Below, in pieces: positions 57,706 to 64,000 of a stretch of 64,000 nucleotides of DNA. The notes under the pieces are model-generated. The model searched no databases, was not told where the DNA came from, and was given only the letters and a program-made list of their open reading frames with translations. The stretch comes from Sipunculus nudus (taxonomy: Eukaryota > Annelida > Sipuncula > Golfingiida > Sipunculidae): NCBI GenBank assembly GCA_026874595.1, contig CM049313.1:49465659-49529658 (forward strand), read 5' to 3'. How positions within the stretch are numbered: position 1 is the stretch's first letter; each line of letters begins with the position of its first letter. The translations under genes were made by a program, and so were the position numbers.

Positions 57706-58750
57706 ATGGAGGGCATCAGTTGTAATAGAACTTGTATTCATTTAGTGCTGTCTTGCGGGGATATCTCCAGTGTTAGAAATATCTTTAATCCTGCCCATGA
57801 AATAACACCATTGAAAGACTACTCCCACGTTATCAAGCGTGTGAGAAACAACATATTCTCAAGTGGACCTGAGGATAAGCCTACCAGACAGACGGAATTC
57901 GCAGGCAAAGAAATTGTGTGGAAACACTGGGAGCTGGCCATTTTCTCGGACCGCTCAGTAAACCCCGTCAGGATACATTTAAATCTGCCTGAAGAACACA
58001 AGCACAAAAACTACAGAGAAACCACCTGGCAGAGCAGGTTTTGGACAGTGATATGTTAAACTTCATGTGTGGGTGTTAAAAAAAGTAAAGTGAATGAGGG
58101 CATTTACCTTGACCGATCCATAACACTTTTCAAGAACACCAATGAGCTTGTGGAGTTCTTCATTGATGCCCGACCAATAAACAGTGCTTCAGATGACCAC
58201 CTCAAAGTCAACCCAGACGTGCTGAACTGGTTTTTAGTTTCGGAGTCCGAAGTCATATCATCAGATGAACATGTGGAAAATTTATAAAACAGGAAACTCA
58301 TGTAACAAGTGACAAAGGATGATGTGTGTGTCTTGGGTGGCTTTCAGGAGCTTGTAGTCCGCAGGCTCCATAAATACAAAGGGCCAATAATACCAGCTGA
58401 TACACACAGCGATGTATTAGATAATGCGTTTGCTCAGCAGACAGTAACTTTCCTTAGTGGTTAACTAAAATCCTACTTTATATCAATACAAAAAAGCAGT
58501 TGATGCTTCTTTCCGTGGTGCGAAGTTTGTGTCGAAAAAAAATTCAACTTTGCAGCTCAGCCTGTTAATGTCGTGTTGAAGAGGCCACTGAATCCAAGGA
58601 AACCTTTAACATCACTGACAAACATGTAAATATTTTTACATCTTACAATGCTAAAAAAACAAACAGAGTGACTGGACGGATGGACAAAAAGACTTACCTC
58701 AATCCAGTACAGTACAGCCCCTACTTTGAGGCAATAACAAATTATAACAA
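57706..58750 (+). pseudogene. P-element/THAP9-like transposase, decayed
   Basis: Frame 57706-58059 contains GDISSVRNIF, then PLKDYSHVIKRVRNNIFSSG; the D-x2-H-x2-K-x2-R-N motif (residues 38-48) matches the second catalytic-aspartate region of P-type transposases. It continues GKEIVWKHWELAIFSDRSVN and RIHLNLPEEHKHKNY (GTP-binding-insertion-like part). Frame 58069-58287 continues LFKNTNELVEFFIDARPINS and DDHLKVNPDVLNWFL. At 58316-58461 comes GGFQELVVRRLHKYK, then THSDVLDNAFAQQ, corresponding to the NSDVVENxFxQQR motif with the catalytic Glu replaced by Asp. In-frame stops and at least two frameshifts are present. The THAP domain and first aspartate are absent or upstream and lost. The family call rests on motif order. 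Confidence 0.65.
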
Positions 58751-59500
58751 ATGTTATAATAATGTCTAAAATAAACAGTAATCGTTATGATGAAAGTTGA
58801 TTTTTTTAACTCAAAGACTCCATATAAACTAAATAATCGCATAAAATACAAAAGGAATCTTTACCATATATTATCTGACCCTTTAATTGAACATACCCTA
58901 CATCTTTTTAAATTAATAATACAAAATATCTACATTTAATGCTGCCAAAATATCAATTTAAATATATTAACAGAATGCTGTATAGAATGCTCATTTAAAT
59001 TGTTACTCATGATGCCAGGTCAGTGAGATGTAAATTTTCTACTTTTTGAGCCATGTTCCTCACATTTTCCACACCCAGAAGGCCAAGCCTGTTATAAGAA
59101 GTCTGAAAATTACATACAAGAGATTTTTTGGAGCTTTCCTTTAATTATCATCAATTATTATGTTGAATATGTCTCTTTAAGGATAACTTTATTAATTTGT
59201 TAAATTAAGAAAATGTGAACTAAAATCTCTCACCTTATGACCGGGTTCTAGGGAATAATCTTTTCATGTACACATACTGGTGTTTCAGCACTTTCTACTC
59301 CTCTTTACTCTGCATTGAATCTGCACTGTGATTTTCCTGGAGCGGCTCATAATTTATATTCGAGTGTTAAATTACCCTTGGCGGCTCCGCAAAGCAACCT
59401 GATTTTTCTTAGTGTTGATTGTATGGTTGTCTTATTATTATATTTTATACTCAAGACTTAAGTTCATCCTAAAGAAGATTTTCTACTTCTTTCTGGGCGC
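58751..59500. other. AT-rich gap between convergent pseudogenes
   Basis: No coding signal. It separates the plus-strand P-like remnant from the minus-strand PHD remnant. Confidence 0.5.
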
Positions 59501-59519
59501 CTTATAGTAGGTACAGAAT

Positions 59520-60680
59520 TCCTAGATTTCACCCTCCTTCTGTACCTTCTCCCAATCTTTGTCAATCATCTCTGCACACGTTCGATGCCACCACTCATGA
59601 CACAGGTCACACTGCACTCACACTTCTTCATTATCTCCGGCTTCAGGTTACAAACACTTATGACATAGTACTTTCTTTTACATAGCCTTCACTTTTCCTT
59701 TTCCTGTACCCTAAATCTTCTAGCTTGGCCATGAAGCAACTGGGCTGTTACCTGAAGATGGGCATTTTGTTTGAGGGTTGATCATACCAATTGCATCTTT
59801 GTCTTGTATGGCCTGAATAAGTTTGTCTCCAACTTCTGCTTGGTGTCACTTTACTAACTTCTGCTTGGTGTCACTTTACTAACTTCTGCTTGGTGTCACT
59901 TTTCTAAAGTTACAACCATAGGCCTCATAAATGCACCGCAGATTTTTCTCGTAAAAAGCTGACGATGTATATAAAGCCGAATTTTTTTCTGTGGCTAAAT
60001 AAAGTCTCACATGGTAAGTGGATCTATAGGACTTTTTATCTTTAATATCCCATTAGGCAACTATTCTCATCACAGTGGTTCTCTCTGGTACTACCTTTGA
60101 CTTCTGGTTTATGGCTTTTCTGTTGGCATTGTTCTTCAGAAGCTTCATCTCATCAACCATGTATTTTTAAACTGTTTGACATAGACTTTCATAAATCTTA
60201 AAATGATTAGGTGTATCAGGTCATTCACAAATAAAACTGGCTGTGTGTTGAAATAGCGTGTTCATGGCAGTCTTAGCTTTAGGTGAACAGCTTATCATTG
60301 TCTCTCCACATGTCACTAGATCTCCTTTTTTGAATATTTTTCATTGCTCAGTGATGTGTGACAGAATAAAAAAAGTGATGCAGTTGTCTGTGATGTGAAG
60401 CAACCTGTGGTTGAAGGGTTTCAGCATCAATTGTTGTATAATATAGATCACTATACTTGATGATATGACTGTCCAACATTTCTACCTTTGCACGGACCTT
60501 AGCAACCTCGGACTTTTCCTTAGGCTTAAACAGATCTTTCACGATGTAATTTATGTGATGGTGTCTTTCCTTGGCTATACAAATAGCTAACTCCAACATA
60601 TCGCCCCTTGCCTCTGCCACCAGGAGACATCTCATCTCTTTGTCTGAGAATTTTGATGTGCCAGCATCCTGCTCTGTTTT
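59520..60680 (-). pseudogene. PHD-finger-ended protein of mobile-element type, decayed
   Basis: The longest intact piece (60348-60669 on minus) reads QNVKTEQDAGTSKFSDKEMR, LLVAEARGDMLELAICIAKE and YIVKDLFKPKEKSEVAKVRA, ending QPQVASHHRQLHHFF. Downstream fragments in other frames include MWRDNDKLFT (about 60310) and STYHVRLYLATEK (about 60010). Last, at 59640-59530, comes EAGDNEEV followed by VQCDLCHEWWHRTCAEMIDK, a clear C-x2-C-x-x-W-W-H-x2-C PHD-finger half. Stops and frameshifts (including a 26-bp triplication) break it. A C-terminal PHD next to a PIF1-like fragment suggests mobile-element cargo rather than a chromatin gene, but that is inference. Confidence 0.6.
59833..59908. repeat. Three-copy 26-bp tandem repeat inside the PHD pseudogene
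   Basis: ACTTCTGCTTGGTGTCACTT followed by TACTA occurs three times. Since 26 is not a multiple of three, the expansion frameshifts the minus-strand coding sequence. Confidence 0.9.
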
Positions 60681-61115
60681 GACATTCTGTCTCTAATGTT
60701 TTAAAAAGTTCATTCTGGGTTTCTTAGAGTAGGCTTGCACCAATATGAATCAGAAGGACTATTGTGACTAAGAGTGTCTTGATGCTGCTCGTGTTTTTTC
60801 TTCTGAGAATCAGTGTTGGTAGAATTAAAAAAAAATATTGTGACCAGTGCCTGGCTGTACATTTTGCTGTGGTTTTAAGTTTATCGTTCGGCTTGGAAAG
60901 GAGTTTGGAACATTGAGATTGACACCAAATCATTAAAATTCTCAAGATACGTTTGGATACTTGATGAAACTGAATCAATTTCTATTTCTTTTGGTAATGA
61001 TTGACTTGTTTCAGCAAATTTTCGCATAAAGGGTTCCATCAAGGTTCATTTCAAGCTTGATCCTTGGTTGCAAATAGATGAACTACTCAATAGGTGATCA
61101 AGAGACCTAAAGAGT
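60681..61115 (-). pseudogene. Linker coding remnants between PIF1-like and PHD-ended pieces
   Basis: Minus frames are open in patches (frame 60724-60978, 84 codons), with no recognisable domain. It may join the two flanking pieces or be unrelated. Confidence 0.3.
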
Positions 61116-61119
61116 GACA

Positions 61120-61420
61120 TTAGGAACATTCAGGGTCCTTAGAAACATGGCCATATGCTGTTTCATTTACTGCTGTAATAAGCATGTTATCAGCCTGTTG
61201 GTGAATTTCACAGAACTGCATATAGTGTGTAAATAGCTTTCTCCAGATTTAACTTGGGGAAACAGAATTCACCAGTATCTTGCTGCATGACATTTGCAAC
61301 TGGGGGCAGCTTCACAAAATCTCCATTAGCCATGATCTGAATTCCACCAAACTATTTTTTTTGTGGTGGCCTCCTCAATTTATTAAATGCTTTGCTTACC
61401 TAATGTATGTGCATCTGCAG
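61120..61420 (-). pseudogene. PIF1-like helicase fragment
   Basis: On minus, KAFNKLRRPPQKK is followed by a stop and then FGGIQIMANGDFVKLPPVAN, with DTGEFCFPKLNLEKAI after it. FGGIQ-x4-GDF-x2-LPPV is the conserved helicase motif II-III region of PIF1-type helicases. After a frameshift, FCEIHQQADNMLITAVNETA then YGHVSK and a degraded HLFATK-like block follow in family order (the VxRQ region and the next conserved block). Walker A and the C-terminal motifs are missing. PIF1-like helicases occur as host genes and as Helitron or other transposon cargo. Its place next to other element debris favours the latter. Confidence 0.6.
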
Positions 61421-61554
61421 AGTTCCATTTCGGTTTCGGACTACGTGACAGGGGTTTATACCAGATATTTTCTGGTGTCAACCAGATTCGGTATACCACT
61501 CTTGCAGGCCCTGGGTGTGTGTCATCCCCATTACTGGGTCATAACATCGAGGAA

Positions 61555-61720
61555 ACACCCCGAAAGGCGCACTCGTTTGCGAATGAAACACGACTGATGG
61601 GCACAGTCTCCCCATTAAGCCTGCTGAGCGCTCACCCTGGCTGAGGGCCGACCGTGAAAAATCTCACCGTCTCGGCGGATATTCGAATTCACGATCTCCC
61701 GGATGTGAAATGTTAAACTA
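61555..61720 (+). repeat. Dispersed SINE-like unit, copy 3 (most complete)
   Basis: GGCGCACTCGTTTGCGAATG...GGCCGACCGTGAAAAATCTC...CGGATATTCGAATTCACGAT...CTCCCGGATG. The TTCGAATTC segment is B-box-like. Copies 1 and 2 are at 9.6 and 49.8 kb. Confidence 0.6.
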
Positions 61721-64000
61721 TGCCGTTATACTGTTTGGTTGTACATAATAATACTTCTGGTTTACATGCTTGTCTGAAATGGAAATCTTGCAAAGGTAGC
61801 TGTTAGTAATAAGAAATTTTACCTACATTTGACGATATTTATCTGATACAATACATGCAGATATGTATAGCTACAATGCCAATTATTTACTACAGGCAAA
61901 GCCAAGCTCAGAAAATGTCTGTCACATTTGGATATGCAATTGATGTAAATTCAAGTGCTGTTTGTCATATTCAAGTGTTGCTTTTCTTGCCAAAGCTGAG
62001 ATGTATGTGGAAAAAACATACAGTTTAATTGTTTTGTTGTTTATAACTAATTTTCAAGTATAGATGATAGTGAAAGAATGAGTATCATAACCTAAATCAT
62101 GAAGCTGGTGGAAATATGAAATGTAACTTTGCCTAGTGTAATCGTCATGCAATGTATACACTTGATTGTGCAGTTTTATTGTCTCGGAATATGAACAATC
62201 ACAGTTAATATGATGCCTATAAAGTCATGCTTAAATTTATGCTGCTAATTTGAAAACATGAATGAGATACAGTGTACTCAGTAATGCAACGTTTAAAAGT
62301 TTAGACGTTTGAAACAAAACTAATTTTTTTCACAATTTTTTATTGTTTATAAAATGACTTTCTCCTTTTTAGTAAAGTATTTCTGTTTGACATGTTATGG
62401 GTTCAATTGCTGGTTCGTTATGACTGTGATATGCAAAAAAAAATCCGGGACAGATTCCCCCTCATTGCACGGGTGGGTCACTTTAATTGGGCCAAAAGTT
62501 CAGTAACAGAATAATTTGATACCTCGTTAAATGTTTTTTCAATGCATGTGTATATGTATTCTGTGAAAATGTTAACAGATGATCACCTATGAACAGTTAT
62601 TGTCCGAATATTCATATTCAGTGCTGTTGTTGACAGTAGAGTGCTTTTCATTTCCTTCGGCAAACCTTCCATACATGCCTAAATTAATTAATGTCTGCTT
62701 GGCCTAACAAAAGAAGATAGAATAAGTTTCTTCTTTTTACTATAGCAGAGTTACGCTGTTAGATATGAGAGGATAAGTTAGGAGTGTTGGATATGTTGCT
62801 GGATATAAAATGTTTAAGAAAGACAACTTGAACCCTTTTAACTCAATGAGACTCTTTCTCAAGGGAAAAGTCTGGCCAATTATTAGGTTTAATATCCGTA
62901 AATGTTAGTGCATTATATTTGACATCAACAGATGTCTTACTCTGGCTGTGTGTGTGTGTGGGGGGGGGGGTGCGTTTTTAGTTGTGTTGGCTTACGTGAC
63001 ACATTTCAAACCCTGCAATGTGATGATATTATTTTGTTTGTAATAATGTGATCACCTGGGATTTAGTTTGTTAAATGTACACAAATATATATTCTTTCGG
63101 TTTTTCACGGCATAGGTATATTTCAGGAATATATATCCAGATCTCCCCATTTTTATATTATTTATTTATATTTATATTATTTATGTATCTGATATCCTGT
63201 ACTGAAAAAGAAAACAGTAGGTGATATTAAGGGTTTCGATAAATTAAAAGAAAGGAAATTATATATTAATTAGCCCTGCCTGGGCTTTAGTGTATTGATG
63301 TATACTGCTAAATTGCTTCAAATGAAACGTGATTCCATGTACCGATAGACGCGACGTAACTAAGTTCTTGCTCTTATCACTAAAGCCCTGTAAAGTCCGT
63401 ATGGCGATTCCCTGATATTTGCATATTAGTGCGTCACAAGGCTCCTGACGATTCCTTCGTATTTGCGTATCAAGCCCCCTGGCCTCCTGTGAATGGCATC
63501 GTTGCTATGAGGAGGCTAACATGTTGCGTCCCACAGGCAATAAACAGCTCAACCCGCTTGGTAACATGCCCACTGAAATCATGCATTTTTTTTAGAAATA
63601 TCTCTGCTGTTCGAACATATGGTCCATGGGCAAATTTAAGCGTATTGTAGACAATGTCGCATCGATTTTGTACTGTGTATTTGTTAGTGTCCAAGTTACA
63701 CATTAAAGTTTTGCCACTATTGAGTTGCAAACATGCTGAACGTCGTGATCGTTTCAATCAGCCGGTACATGAATAACAGTTTGACTGCGTTCGTCGCTTG
63801 TGGACCTGAATATCTCACGCTGATTGACTGAGCTGGAGACACATTAAAAATTTAAAATCGGCCTGCTGCGATAAGCAATGGTCTGATAAACGGTGACACA
63901 CTGACTCACTGAGGCTTAGGGTTTTATATATTGTTAAAAATCTTGCCGTACTCAAATAGCCGAGAACCTAAACATATTAAGACTGACAAAAAGGAAATAT
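61721..64000. other. Intergenic, no gene recognised
   Basis: AT-rich. A (GT)n/poly-G junction at about 62948-62970. The overlapping frames on both strands at 63429-63757 show no domain. Confidence 0.55.

Noticed and set aside
63429-63757. Overlapping plus and minus frames of 73 and 95 codons
   Set aside because: Each is the shadow of the other and neither has motif, splice or repeat support.

Overview
The window looks like intergenic or accessory DNA from an invertebrate animal nuclear genome, most likely a mollusc and probably a bivalve. It is AT-rich and has no bacterial-style gene packing. The longest open reading frame is 194 codons and lies antisense to better coding sequence. The window is full of transposon remnants, (TA)n and poly-G/C tracts, and repeats carrying CCGTCC/GGACGG tails of a kind I associate with bivalve genomes. 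The taxon is an inference from repeat style and from broken reading frames; no host marker gene is present. No complete host gene can be defended.

Layout. 1-1035: tandem array of about 178-bp units ending in a GGACGG tail. 1040-4235: a 5'-truncated non-LTR retrotransposon split by a 1.95-kb foldback element (1720-3669). 5183-11589: a 6.4-kb hAT-type element with an exact 8-bp target duplication, holding a candidate solo LTR, a second foldback element (7862-10508) and a broken transposase-like N-terminus. 12850-14950: a minus-strand endonuclease/RT retrotransposon of the same family as the one at 1 kb. 15-20 kb: tandem repeats, hairpins and nested hAT-type MITEs. 23-24.3 kb and 56 kb: Helitron-like 3' ends. 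31025-31445: a complete miniature LTR retrotransposon (TRIM) with an 18-nt tRNA-Pro-type primer binding site and a tRNA-like A-box/B-box unit in each LTR. 34-36 kb: tandem array of about 320-bp units. 37361-38405: Harbinger-like MITE. 43441-43851, 51268-51474 and 56227-56649: hAT-type MITEs. 48165-49060: the C-terminal part of an L1/Tx1-like LINE on the minus strand. 53-61.4 kb: decayed coding sequence, comprising an unidentified plus-strand pseudogene, a possible host first exon, a P-element-like transposase on plus, and on minus a PIF1-helicase-like piece and a PHD-finger-like piece.

How the parts relate. Most of the structure comes from nested insertion: foldback into LINE, LTR and foldback into hAT, MITE into MITE, TRIM into a (TA)n tract. 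The two hAT elements at 5.2-11.6 kb and 56.2 kb share terminal sequence, so the small one is a deletion derivative or MITE relative of the large one. The most unusual object is the TRIM. The P-like transposase and the opposing PIF1/PHD reading frames at 57.7-61.4 kb may be the decayed cargo of one large DNA transposon, but this is not proven.
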